This document shows, in pieces, positions 1 through 7,683 of a stretch of 57,017 nucleotides of DNA (its first letter is position 1; every line of letters begins with the position of its first letter). The notes beneath the pieces are model-generated. The model saw only the letters and a program-made list of their open reading frames with translations, had not been told where the DNA came from and made no database searches. Origin of the DNA: an uncultured Clostridia bacterium (GTDB lineage: Bacteria; Bacillota; Clostridia; Christensenellales; Aristaeellaceae); the NCBI GenBank assembly GCA_946629635.1, contig CAMOYA010000004.1:1-57017 (forward strand). Direction: 5' to 3'. A program made the position numbers and the translations under genes.

Positions 1-715
1 CCGGAATGCCGTTCAGATACTTGCCGGTCAGCAGGCCTCCCGCCAGCGGCTGGAAAACAATGCATCCGACGCCCTCCTCCCGGAGAACCCGGGTGGTTCC
101 CTGTTCGATGTGCCGGTCCAGCATGGAATAGCGGGGCTGATGGATCAGGCAGGGTGTCCCCAGCCGCTTCAGTTCATCCACCGCTCTCTTCGTCTGCTCC
201 GGGCCATAGTTGGAGATGCCGGCATACAGGGCCTTGCCGCTGCGGACGATCTGATCCAGCGCGCCCATCGTTTCCTCGATCGGTGTATCCGGATCCGGTC
301 TGTGGTGATAGAACACGTCCACATAATCGACATGCATGCGCTTCAGGCTCTGGTCGATGCTGGCGATCAGATACTTCCGGCTGCCGTGATCTCCGTAGGG
401 GCCTGCCCACATGCCGTATCCCGCCTTGGTGGACAGGAACAGCTCGTCCCTGTGCGGTTTCCAGTCCGCATCCATGTGCCTGCCGAAGTTGCGCTCCGCC
501 TCACCGTCGGGGGGGCCATAGTTGTTGGCCAGATCAAAATGGGTAATCCCGTTGTCAAATGCCGTGCGGAGCATCGCCTGCTGCGTTGCAAACGGCGTCT
601 GATCGCCGAAGTTGTGCCACAGGCCAAGGGAAAGCAGCGGCAGCATGACGCCGCTCTTTCCGCAGCGGCGGTACTGCATCCGGCTGTAGCGTTCCGCATT
701 CGGTATATAAGTCAT
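1..715 (-). CDS. Aldo/keto reductase, YghZ-like (3' end cut by window edge)
   Basis: This is a NADPH-dependent aldo/keto reductase of the YghZ (L-glyceraldehyde-3-phosphate reductase) type. About 238 residues are visible and the C-terminus lies beyond base 1. The family signatures are present: an early SLGLWHNFGD stretch, the catalytic tyrosine region NNYGPPDG, the lysine in STKAGYGMW and the histidine pair in YHHRPDPDTP. The start at 715 follows AAGGAGG by six bases. It is the last visible gene of the rhamnose block, 66 bases after the binding protein. Because rhamnulose-1-phosphate aldolase makes L-lactaldehyde, a reductase here could turn lactaldehyde into 1,2-propanediol. That role is inferred from context; the family call itself is firm. 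Confidence 0.88.
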   Translation of the reverse strand, partial: MTYIPNAERYSRMQYRRCGKSGVMLPLLSLGLWHNFGDQTPFATQQAMLRTAFDNGITHFDLANNYGPPDGEAERNFGRHMDADWKPHRDELFLSTKAGYGMWAGPYGDHGSRKYLIASIDQSLKRMHVDYVDVFYHHRPDPDTPIEETMGALDQIVRSGKALYAGISNYGPEQTKRAVDELKRLGTPCLIHQPRYSMLDRHIEQGTTRVLREEGVGCIVFQPLAGGLLTGKYLNGIP

Positions 716-733
716 GAATAACCTCCTTGAAAA

Positions 734-759
734 TGAGCGGAGCCCAAGGGCTCCGCTCA
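734..759 (-). terminator. Stem-loop between binding protein and reductase
   Basis: A perfect 12-bp stem (TGAGCGGAGCCC and its complement) with a two-base loop, followed on the minus strand by ATTTTC. The short T-run suggests a partial terminator or 3' end stabiliser, which would lower expression of the reductase relative to the binding protein. Confidence 0.6.
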
Positions 760-781
760 GAGTTGACCGGGGGAAACAGGA

Positions 782-2404
782 TCAGGGAGCAACCGGCAGC
801 TTGGTGGTGTTGCCCGCTTCATAGGCTTCCGCACGCTCGTCGATGATCTCCTGATAGCCGGCATCCAGGAATTCCTGGCTGTACTGCTCGAACAGGGCAT
901 CAAACTCAGCCGGATCGCACTTGACCAGCTTCGCATAGTATTCCTGATACAGGCTCAGCAGGGTCGCGCTGTATTCGCTCTCGCTCTCAATCGCCACCGC
1001 GAACACCGGATCGGAATAGGCCAGGCCCTTGTCCGCGATTTCGCGCAGGATGTAATAATTGTCGATCAGCGCCTGAGTGAAGTCCTGCGGCAGGCCGGCG
1101 GGGCTCATCTGGGCGATGGTCTGCTCAATGGTACCCACCTTCTTGGAGGCATGCACCAGGCAGGTCATGTCGATGTTGTTGTTGTGGTTCAGCATATGCT
1201 CGCCGGTGTAATCCAGCATAACCGGCAGGCCGTCCTCGCCCAGCTCATAGGTTTCGCCTTCAATACCGTTCTCCAGAACGAACAGGTTTTCGGGCTGGAT
1301 CATCCACTCCATCAGCATCCAGGCAGCCTTCAGCTGATCCGGGGTAGCCAGGCTGGAGAAGCCGACGATCATGCCGAAGGGGTTGTCCGCGCGGATCGCG
1401 CCGGTGTTGACACCTTCTTCAACGCCGCCCATTGGGTTGGCAATCGCCAGCTCGGCACCGGGGTTGTTCTCATAGAAGGAGGTCAGCCAGGGCATGTTGT
1501 TGGCGATGTATCCGCCGTAGGAATAGGTCACGCCGTTGATGAAGTCGGTCTGGGTCTGGTCGGTGGAAGCGCCGCGGCTGTCCTTCTCCAGATCGAACTC
1601 GGGAGAATACCAGCCCATGTGATACTCCGCATTCGTCCGCTTCAGCATGCGCTGGGTCGGATACCAGGAGAATCCGGGGGTGCCCAGGGAGGAGTGCATC
1701 GCCCATTCCTTCTCGTCCACGGGGAAATCACGGAAGCCGAAGTTGGTGATGTAGGCGCTGGCAGGAATGCCCAGTCCCAGCGGCTGCTTGGTCAGACCGG
1801 CCTCGATGATCTTGTTCATCGCATCCTTGGTCTCTTCATAGTTGGCCGGCACATGATCATAGCCCACCTGGCGCAGCCAGTCCATCCGGACGAAGGTGGC
1901 ATAGGTGAAGGTGGTGTCATAGTAGGGGCGCTCGGTCAGCACGAAATAGGTCTTGCCGTTGATGTCGGTGTAACCCAGCTGCTTGTTGTCCACCATGGCC
2001 TGATAGAAGGTGGGAGCAACCTTGGCGAACTCTTCCAGGTTGATTTCCGTCATGGCGCCGTCATTGGCCCACTGGGCAACCTTCGGATAATCATATTCCA
2101 TCAGGATCGTGGGGGTGTCGCCGGCCGCGATCAGCATGGAGTACTTGGTCATCACGTCGCCGCGGGGAATCGCAACATACTGGACATCGATGTTGTACTT
2201 GTCGCCGAAGTTTTCCTGAATCCAATGGGTCCAGTAGTTGTCATCCACCGCCGGATAGCCCACCTTGGAGCGGTCATAAACCGGAACGGTGATCTTCACG
2301 CGCTCAGCAAAGGGTTCCCAATCAGAAGGAACGTCCGCCGAAGCGAAGGAAGCCAGGCTCAGCATCAGGCAGAGCACCAGCAGCAGGGAAACGAGTTTCT
2401 TCAT
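782..2404 (-). CDS. Extracellular sugar-binding protein of ABC importer (LplA/YtcQ-like)
   Basis: This is a 540-residue family 1 extracellular solute-binding protein, the size usual for the LplA/YtcQ oligosaccharide-binding group. The signal peptide is clear: a hydrophobic core at about residues 4-20 and a likely signal peptidase I cut after SFASA. I see no lipobox cysteine at the cut, which is unusual because Gram-positive binding proteins are normally lipid-anchored. The start at 2404 follows GGAGG. It sits after two matching permeases and no ATPase is nearby, as in lplABC-type systems that borrow a shared MsmX-like ATPase. The likely ligand is the disaccharide split by the GH112 enzyme upstream (inference from operon). 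Confidence 0.88.
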   Translation of the reverse strand: MKKLVSLLLVLCLMLSLASFASADVPSDWEPFAERVKITVPVYDRSKVGYPAVDDNYWTHWIQENFGDKYNIDVQYVAIPRGDVMTKYSMLIAAGDTPTILMEYDYPKVAQWANDGAMTEINLEEFAKVAPTFYQAMVDNKQLGYTDINGKTYFVLTERPYYDTTFTYATFVRMDWLRQVGYDHVPANYEETKDAMNKIIEAGLTKQPLGLGIPASAYITNFGFRDFPVDEKEWAMHSSLGTPGFSWYPTQRMLKRTNAEYHMGWYSPEFDLEKDSRGASTDQTQTDFINGVTYSYGGYIANNMPWLTSFYENNPGAELAIANPMGGVEEGVNTGAIRADNPFGMIVGFSSLATPDQLKAAWMLMEWMIQPENLFVLENGIEGETYELGEDGLPVMLDYTGEHMLNHNNNIDMTCLVHASKKVGTIEQTIAQMSPAGLPQDFTQALIDNYYILREIADKGLAYSDPVFAVAIESESEYSATLLSLYQEYYAKLVKCDPAEFDALFEQYSQEFLDAGYQEIIDERAEAYEAGNTTKLPVAP

Positions 2405-2486
2405 GGTGTAAACCTCCTCAATAATTTATTTCAGGGCCTCTCTGCCCTTGAAACCGCAAATATGTTCGTCCGCAACCTCAATGGTC

Positions 2487-2510
2487 GTGACTCCCCACCG
2501 GGGAGCTCAC
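2487..2510 (-). other. Intercistronic hairpin 1 (permease to binding protein)
   Basis: CTCCCC and GGGGAG form a six-bp stem with an ACC loop, flanked by GTGA and TCAC. It lies in the 164-base gap before the binding-protein gene. Together with the next hairpin it could stabilise the downstream message, so that binding protein is made in excess over the permeases. Confidence 0.5.
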
Positions 2511-2524
2511 TCCCTTTCGGTTGA

Positions 2525-2572
2525 CTGAACATCTGTTGAAATATCCGCCACTGGCGGTCAACAGATGTTCAG
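2525..2572 (-). other. Intercistronic hairpin 2 over the permease stop codon
   Basis: A perfect 15-bp inverted repeat (2525-2539 and 2558-2572, CTGAACATCTGTTGA and its complement) with a nested CCGCC-ACT-GGCGG stem. It includes the TGA stop of the upstream permease. There is no T-run, so it looks like a processing or stability element more than a terminator. Confidence 0.6.
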
Positions 2573-3477
2573 CCCTTTACAGCACCGATCATGGTACCCT
2601 GTACGAAGTACTTCTGCACAAAGGGATAGACCAGCATGATCGGCAGCGTAGCGAACATGACCACTGCGGACTGCAGCACCTCCGGAGTGGATTCCACCGC
2701 GGCGGCCTCGGAAAGGCTCACCGCATCCTGTCCGGAATTGAGCACCATGTTGCTCAGCAGATACTGCAGCGGCTGCAGGGATTTGGTCGTAATGTAATAC
2801 TTGGCATCCGCATAGGCGTTCCAGCGGCCGACTGCATAAAACAGCGCCAGCGTCGCCAGAATCGGCTTGGACAGCGGCAGCACCACCCGGGTCAGAATCT
2901 GGAAATGACTCGCCCCGTCCAGATTGGCGGCTTCATACAGGCTGTCCGGAATCGTGGACCGGATGAAGGACCGCATGATCAGCATGTTGTACGGGGAGAA
3001 GGACAGCGGCAGCACCAGCACCCACATGCTGTTGAGCAGGCCGAGGTCCTTATAGAGCAGATACTCCGGAATCAGACCCGCGCTGAAATACATGGTGAAC
3101 ATCAGGATAAACGCGATCACCGCGCGCCCCTTCAGCTCCTTGCGGGCCAGCGGATAAGCGGCCAGGATCGTGATGACCATGCCGATCACCGTAAACAGGA
3201 AGGTCATCCAGATCGTGTAGAGCATGGAGTGGGTCAGCTGTCCGTCCTTGAAAATGGACGAATAGGCTTCAAAATTGATCCCCTTCGGCAGCAGATAAAC
3301 GGATTTGGACATGACCGCCGTATTGGATGAAATGCTCTTGACGGCGATATGAAGGAAAGGAATGATGCACGTCAGGGAGAGCAGCAGGATGATGAACGCG
3401 ATCACAAAATCGCTGATCCTGACCCGCTTGACCCCGTGAAAGATGGACTCCTTCCGCTCGTGAGGCACAGCTGTCAT
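2569..3477 (-). CDS. Carbohydrate ABC transporter permease (LplC/YtcP-like)
   Basis: This 302-residue inner-membrane permease belongs to the MalG-type group used for oligosaccharides. It has six predicted membrane segments, beginning at about residue 21. The cytoplasmic EAA loop that docks the ATPase is visible at EAANLDGA, followed by a conserved VVLPLSKPILAT stretch. The ending FVQGTMIGAVKG is typical of the LplC/YtcP subfamily. It lies 16 bases downstream of the partner permease and upstream of the binding protein. Substrate cannot be read from the permease; galactosyl-rhamnose is inferred from the operon. Confidence 0.9.
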   Translation of the reverse strand: MTAVPHERKESIFHGVKRVRISDFVIAFIILLLSLTCIIPFLHIAVKSISSNTAVMSKSVYLLPKGINFEAYSSIFKDGQLTHSMLYTIWMTFLFTVIGMVITILAAYPLARKELKGRAVIAFILMFTMYFSAGLIPEYLLYKDLGLLNSMWVLVLPLSFSPYNMLIMRSFIRSTIPDSLYEAANLDGASHFQILTRVVLPLSKPILATLALFYAVGRWNAYADAKYYITTKSLQPLQYLLSNMVLNSGQDAVSLSEAAAVESTPEVLQSAVVMFATLPIMLVYPFVQKYFVQGTMIGAVKG

Positions 3478-3493
3478 CTTGAACGTCCTCCTT

Positions 3494-4438
3494 TCACAGC
3501 AGTCCGTCTTCGCCCAGCGCCTTGGAAACGCGGTCCGAAGACAGAACCAGGATCAGGCCGACCAGGGACTGGAACAGACCCACGGCCGTCGCCCGGCTGA
3601 AGTTGCCGCCGGCCAGGCCCTTTTCATAGATGTAGATGGCCAGCTGATACTGGAAGTCCTTGACCTGAACATTGCCAAAGGAATCCAGCCTTTCAAAGTT
3701 GGAACCCATCACCCGCCCCAGGTTCATGATCAGCAGCGTCACCATGGTTCCCCGGATACACGGGAGCGTCACATTCCAGATCTTGCGCAGGCGGCCGGCT
3801 CCGTCGATCGTGGCAGCTTCGTACAGATCCGGGCTGATTCCCGTGATCGCCGCCAGATAGATGATGGAACCCCATCCCATGTTCTGCCATACGCCGATCA
3901 GCAGGTAAGTCACCGCCCAGTGCCATTTCTCCGTCAGGAAGGGAATTCCCTTGTCAATGGCACCTGCGTTTCGCAGCACGATATTGACCAGACCGGTTTC
4001 CGGCTTGAACAGGTTCAGCGCGACGCTGGCAATGATGACCCAGCTGAGGAAATGCGGCAGATACAGAATCGTCTGGGATACTTTCTTATAGCGCTTGAAG
4101 CGAAGCTCGTTGAGCATCAGGGCCAGAATGATGGGCACCGGAAAGCCGATCAGCAGGTCCAGGAAGTTGAAGGCCAGGGAGTTCTTCAGCGCCCGAAGGA
4201 AATCCTTGTCCTTGAAGATCTTGGTAAAGATATCCAGGCCAACCCATTCGCTGCCGGCATAGCCCTTGGCCGGCTTGTAATTCATGAATGCGATCCGGAG
4301 TCCCGGATATGCCGCATATTTAAAGATAATGACAAACGCGATCGGCACCAGCACCATCAGATACATCTGCCAGTTATTCTTCATATAGGCAGAACGCATC
4401 GCACGCTTCCGTTCCGCGGTGAGCTTACTCCCCTGCAT
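3494..4438 (-). CDS. Carbohydrate ABC transporter permease (LplB/YteP-like)
   Basis: This 314-residue permease of the MalF-type group pairs with the next gene. It has a cytoplasmic N-terminus rich in arginine and lysine, six membrane segments, and the ATPase-docking EAA loop LYEAATIDGAGR followed by WNVTLPCIRGTM. LplB/YteP proteins are about 300-320 residues, so it is full length. The start follows AAGGTGG. It has its own promoter region (4480-4547) with an extended -10 and an 18-bp box shared with the GH112 promoter, so transport and phosphorolysis are probably induced together. Confidence 0.9.
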   Translation of the reverse strand: MQGSKLTAERKRAMRSAYMKNNWQMYLMVLVPIAFVIIFKYAAYPGLRIAFMNYKPAKGYAGSEWVGLDIFTKIFKDKDFLRALKNSLAFNFLDLLIGFPVPIILALMLNELRFKRYKKVSQTILYLPHFLSWVIIASVALNLFKPETGLVNIVLRNAGAIDKGIPFLTEKWHWAVTYLLIGVWQNMGWGSIIYLAAITGISPDLYEAATIDGAGRLRKIWNVTLPCIRGTMVTLLIMNLGRVMGSNFERLDSFGNVQVKDFQYQLAIYIYEKGLAGGNFSRATAVGLFQSLVGLILVLSSDRVSKALGEDGLL

Positions 4439-4479
4439 CGATCCACCTTCTTCGATTATGTTTTCCTGTCTCAGCTTCT

Positions 4480-4488
4480 TTTATACCA
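4480..4488 (-). promoter_or_regulatory. Extended -10 promoter of the permease genes
   Basis: TGG-TATAAA on the minus strand is a good extended -10 box. The -35 region has no TTGACA-like hexamer but holds GGAATTGC at 4500-4507, which is found at exactly the same offset in the GH112 promoter. This suggests an activator-dependent promoter. Confidence 0.6.
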
Positions 4489-4529
4489 GATTCCTTTGTG
4501 CAATTCCAGTTATTTATCGCTCGAAACTA

Positions 4530-4547
4530 TGCAGATTCGACCATAAA
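4530..4547 (-). promoter_or_regulatory. Shared 18-bp box, copy 1 (upstream of permeases)
   Basis: TTTATGGTCGAATCTGCA on the minus strand, identical to copy 2 at 6829-6846. In both copies the box ends exactly 44 bases before the -10 hexamer, which puts it near -57 to -74. This is the place and spacing expected of an activator site, for example AraC-type. It starts 13 bases after the GH112 stop codon. Confidence 0.65.
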
Positions 4548-4560
4548 TTGTTTGCCCTGT

Positions 4561-6729
4561 TCAGGACAATTCGATCAGTTTTTCCGCATAGGGGGCCAGC
4601 TTGGCTTCGCAGACCCCGCCGGGATAACGGATGTGCGCCGTAACCTCTTCCCCTCCGTTGTTCATTGCCAGGAGCGTCGCGGACTGCGGGAACCATGCCG
4701 CCTCCACCTGGGCCTGATCGCTCAGGCCGGCCTGGAACCCATCCGCGCCCGTCAGATACAGAATCATATCCAGCAGCATCCGCGCCGCCTCCGGGCTGTA
4801 GGTGAATCCGCCCATGTAGATGGCCTGACCCCTGCCCGCATGATGCAGCGTCAGCACCGGCGTATTCCCTTCCGCCGCCAGCACCTTCGTTTCCGGATCC
4901 GTCAGCCGGATTCCCTCCGTCCTGCCGATTGCTTCCCGCCGGATCGTGAACGGCGCTTCCTTTTCCGTCTCAAAGCTCCACGGCATGTGGCAGGCATATG
5001 CGCCGGTATCCCGGTCCACGCCCAGCAGATGGCTGAGGGCAAAGAACGGATGACCGCCTTCCCGCGCCGATGGCTCGCCGACGCCGATCAGTGATCCGCC
5101 TTCCATCACAAACCGGGTCACCTCCGCCTCCAGCGCAGGATCCTTCCACGCGTCGCCTCCGCTCCAGGCATCCCCTGCCCGTCCGGCATTGATCATGATA
5201 TCCGCGTTTTTCAGCGCGCCGGCCCTGACATCCTCAAAGCTGAGGAACCTGACTTTTACGGGCAGCCCGGACAGGGCTTCATTGATGTGAATCAGGATGT
5301 TTCCGTCCGTCTCATGGAAATGGCCCGACAGCGTCCAGGACCTCAGGCTTCCCCAGGTGTGCACCACAGCGACCGTGACTGGCAGCTCCGCGGGCTTTCC
5401 TTCCCCGTGCAGCGCACGGATCCTGCGGAAGATGACTGCCATGTTCTCAATCGCCCGGTTGAAGGGCTCCTGTCCGATGGTCAGATGCAGATATCCGCCC
5501 AGGCCGATCCGCTGCACCGTCTCCCGGGCAAGTGCCCGGCGGACGTGCAGCCAGTACTCCGTCGCGTCCTTTTCCGGATGGCCACCCGCTGAAAAGGTCG
5601 GCAGTCCGCCCAGCCCCACCGGAAACAGATACGGATGAAACCGCAGCTCGTGGGTCTTTACGTCCGCGCCGGCGCACAGCCGGCATTCGAACCCGGAGAA
5701 GACGCACTTGATCAGTCCGTCAAATCCGATGGAGGAGAAGTACTTCCCATAGGGTTCCATTCCGACCCAGCTGTCATCATAGAACACATATGCTTCCTTC
5801 CCGAACGAATGAATGATGTCCACCAGCGCCTTCGCCTTTTCCGCAACAAAGCGCTGAATGAAGTCCATGTAGTCCCGCTTGTGCGCAGTCGGAGGCCGGT
5901 GGGTCGCCTGCAGCTTTCCGCCGTTGATAAAATCCTCCGCCGTCAGGGCATATCCATATTCCCGCCTGAACGCATCCAGCGCGGCAGGGCTGACCGTAAA
6001 GTCGTAGCTCGCCCAGTCGGTAAACCGGGTGCGGCGGCGAAGATCCGCCCCGAAGATCCAAACGAAATTGTAGAACAGCGACGTCAGCCGGATCACGTTC
6101 GTCTGCGGGTTGTTCTCGCACCAGACCCGCAGCCAGTTCTTCAGATACTCCCACGCGCCGGGGTGCCGGGGATCGAGCTGGCGCAGGTGCTCGGTGGTCC
6201 AGCTGTTGGTCGTATGGTTGTACATGTTGATTTCTTCCCAGATGCGCCAGCACAGGAAGGAAACGGTATAGCGATGATACGGCGTGCATTGCCGGATCGT
6301 CACTTTTCCGTCCCGGAAGGTCCAGTTTTCCCGCGGAACCTCTTTTCCCTCCGTCCGGTCCCATACCTGCCACCAGGCCAGGGCATCGGGCGTATCGTTC
6401 AGCTGAAACTGCTCATCAAAATATCCGTCCAGTGGCGAAATCTCCAGCTGCTCCGCTTCAGCGACCACCGGGTCGGAGGAAAGAAACGTCTGCTGCTGCG
6501 CATCGGGATGCTCGCCGGCAAAGGCATTATGCTCCCGGATGATACAGATTGTCGAGTAGATCCGGTACCCCGCTTCCGTGATCTCCGGAGAAAGCTTTGT
6601 CCCGTCGCTGTCGCGGATCACATCCGCTCCCCATCTTTCCGCCATTTCCAGCGTCAGCTTTTCATAACCCGCTTCTCCCGGGAGCGTGAACCCTCCCTTC
6701 CGGAAATCAACCTTTCCATTGCTGCACAT
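4561..6729 (-). CDS. GH112 beta-galactoside phosphorylase, probable D-galactosyl-1,4-L-rhamnose phosphorylase
   Basis: This is a family GH112 phosphorylase of 722 residues (family usual 720-760). It splits a beta-galactoside with phosphate, giving alpha-D-galactose 1-phosphate and the acceptor sugar. The N-terminus carries the family block ERWGADVIRDSDGTKLSPEI at 31-50. The acid-residue region YVFYDDSWVGMEPYG spans 314-328, where the general acid aspartate lies in characterised members. The start at 6729 is chosen because it follows GGAAAGGGGCG and matches the family N-terminus; the open frame continues 30 codons upstream through promoter-like DNA. Characterised GH112 enzymes use lacto-N-biose/galacto-N-biose or galactosyl-rhamnose. 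The rhamnose catabolic genes on both sides favour galactosyl-rhamnose (inference). There is no signal peptide, so it acts in the cytosol. Confidence 0.9.
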   Translation of the reverse strand: MCSNGKVDFRKGGFTLPGEAGYEKLTLEMAERWGADVIRDSDGTKLSPEITEAGYRIYSTICIIREHNAFAGEHPDAQQQTFLSSDPVVAEAEQLEISPLDGYFDEQFQLNDTPDALAWWQVWDRTEGKEVPRENWTFRDGKVTIRQCTPYHRYTVSFLCWRIWEEINMYNHTTNSWTTEHLRQLDPRHPGAWEYLKNWLRVWCENNPQTNVIRLTSLFYNFVWIFGADLRRRTRFTDWASYDFTVSPAALDAFRREYGYALTAEDFINGGKLQATHRPPTAHKRDYMDFIQRFVAEKAKALVDIIHSFGKEAYVFYDDSWVGMEPYGKYFSSIGFDGLIKCVFSGFECRLCAGADVKTHELRFHPYLFPVGLGGLPTFSAGGHPEKDATEYWLHVRRALARETVQRIGLGGYLHLTIGQEPFNRAIENMAVIFRRIRALHGEGKPAELPVTVAVVHTWGSLRSWTLSGHFHETDGNILIHINEALSGLPVKVRFLSFEDVRAGALKNADIMINAGRAGDAWSGGDAWKDPALEAEVTRFVMEGGSLIGVGEPSAREGGHPFFALSHLLGVDRDTGAYACHMPWSFETEKEAPFTIRREAIGRTEGIRLTDPETKVLAAEGNTPVLTLHHAGRGQAIYMGGFTYSPEAARMLLDMILYLTGADGFQAGLSDQAQVEAAWFPQSATLLAMNNGGEEVTAHIRYPGGVCEAKLAPYAEKLIELS

Positions 6730-6755
6730 GAAATCGCGCCCCTTTCCGCCTGATA

Positions 6756-6779
6756 TGAACATTCTTTGGGATATGTTCA
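6756..6779 (-). promoter_or_regulatory. Inverted repeat at the GH112 promoter start point
   Basis: TGAACAT and ATGTTCA form a perfect 7-bp inverted repeat with a ten-base spacer. It begins at the downstream end of the -10 box, so it covers the expected transcription start. This is a common repressor position. TGAACAT also occurs in the hairpin arms at 2525-2572. Confidence 0.45.
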
Positions 6780-6784
6780 GTATA
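6779..6784 (-). promoter_or_regulatory. -10 box of the GH112 gene
   Basis: TATACT on the minus strand, 44 bases downstream of the second 18-bp box and with GGAATTGC at the same -35 offset (6799-6806) as in the permease promoter. A standard -35 hexamer is missing. Confidence 0.55.
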
Positions 6785-6828
6785 CAGGCTTCAGGGGCGC
6801 AATTCCGCTCATTCCGCATTTAATTATG

Positions 6829-6846
6829 TGCAGATTCGACCATAAA
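6829..6846 (-). promoter_or_regulatory. Shared 18-bp box, copy 2 (upstream of GH112)
   Basis: This is identical in all 18 bases to copy 1 at 4530-4547 and at the same 44-base distance to its -10 box. It lies six bases after the stop codon of the TIM-barrel gene. Confidence 0.65.
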
Positions 6847-6852
6847 CTTTTC

Positions 6853-7683
6853 TCAGAATGCGTACTGCTCGAGGAACCTTCTCGTTTCTTCCGCATTCTC
6901 CGGTTTCGTATCCTCCAGCGTCATGGGAAGGCTGTGATCCCGGGCCAGCCGGAGCAGAGGCCCGTACTGCAGGATGCCCTGCCCGCATGGCAGGGTATCC
7001 GGCCGGGGTTTCTCCGGAGCCAGGCGGTAGTCCTTCATGTGCAGAACCGTCGTCCGGTCACCGAGCCGGCGGATTCCTTCGCCGATGATCTCTTCCGCCT
7101 GATCTGCATGGGCGCTGTCCACCAGATTCACCGCATCCAGAATGATCCGCAGGCTGTCGCTGTTCAGATCCTCCAGCATGCGCTCCGCCAGCGCCGGCGT
7201 ATGCACAATGTGCATGCATACCGGCTCAATGGCCAGCACGGTGCCGGTTTCCTCCGCCTTCTGAAGGATCGGACGGACCCGGTTCAGGAAGAGCTGGTAA
7301 TGCGCCTCCGTCCGGCACGCTTCCCCATCCCCTTCGTCCGGGGAAGGCGTTTCTGTTCCGACGCACCGTGCACCAATCCAGGCGGCAAACTGCAGATGGG
7401 CTTCGTAAATTGCCCGTACCCGGGTGGCTTCCTCTTCGTTGCGCGCTGCCATCCCCAGATAGCACCCCAGCACGGCGCATTCCATTTGGGCCCGTGCCAG
7501 TTCCTCCTTCACCTCCGCTGCCAGCTCCTTCGTCAGCAGCTTTGGCGCATCCGCCATATTGAACCCGGGGACCGCCTTGCTCATCGCAAGCTGGACGCAG
7601 CTGAAGCCCTGCGCCTGCGCATATCCCAGCCTCTCCCGCAGCGTCCCCGGCTTTGTATCATGAAGCCGAATGCCGATATTCAT
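6853..7683 (-). CDS. Sugar phosphate isomerase/epimerase-like TIM-barrel protein
   Basis: This 276-residue protein is of the xylose isomerase-like/AP endonuclease 2 fold (IolE-like group). Visible family features are the opening MNIGIRLHD strand, GARCVGTETPSP, LAIEPVCMHIVHTP, the metal-binding strand LRIILDAVNLVD, and TVLHMKDYRLA near the C-terminus. Family members isomerise or epimerise sugars or cyclitols using a divalent metal. Its ATG overlaps the stop of the aldolase gene (ATGA), so it is translationally coupled to rhamnose breakdown. The exact reaction cannot be told from the sequence; an epimerase for a rare sugar from the same glycan is possible. Confidence 0.75.
   Translation of the reverse strand: MNIGIRLHDTKPGTLRERLGYAQAQGFSCVQLAMSKAVPGFNMADAPKLLTKELAAEVKEELARAQMECAVLGCYLGMAARNEEEATRVRAIYEAHLQFAAWIGARCVGTETPSPDEGDGEACRTEAHYQLFLNRVRPILQKAEETGTVLAIEPVCMHIVHTPALAERMLEDLNSDSLRIILDAVNLVDSAHADQAEEIIGEGIRRLGDRTTVLHMKDYRLAPEKPRPDTLPCGQGILQYGPLLRLARDHSLPMTLEDTKPENAEETRRFLEQYAF

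Noticed and set aside
4561..6819. The longer 752-residue start of the GH112 gene at 6819
   Set aside because: The first 30 codons cover the -10 box and a dyad, have no ribosome site and do not match the GH112 N-terminus; 6729 fits all three.
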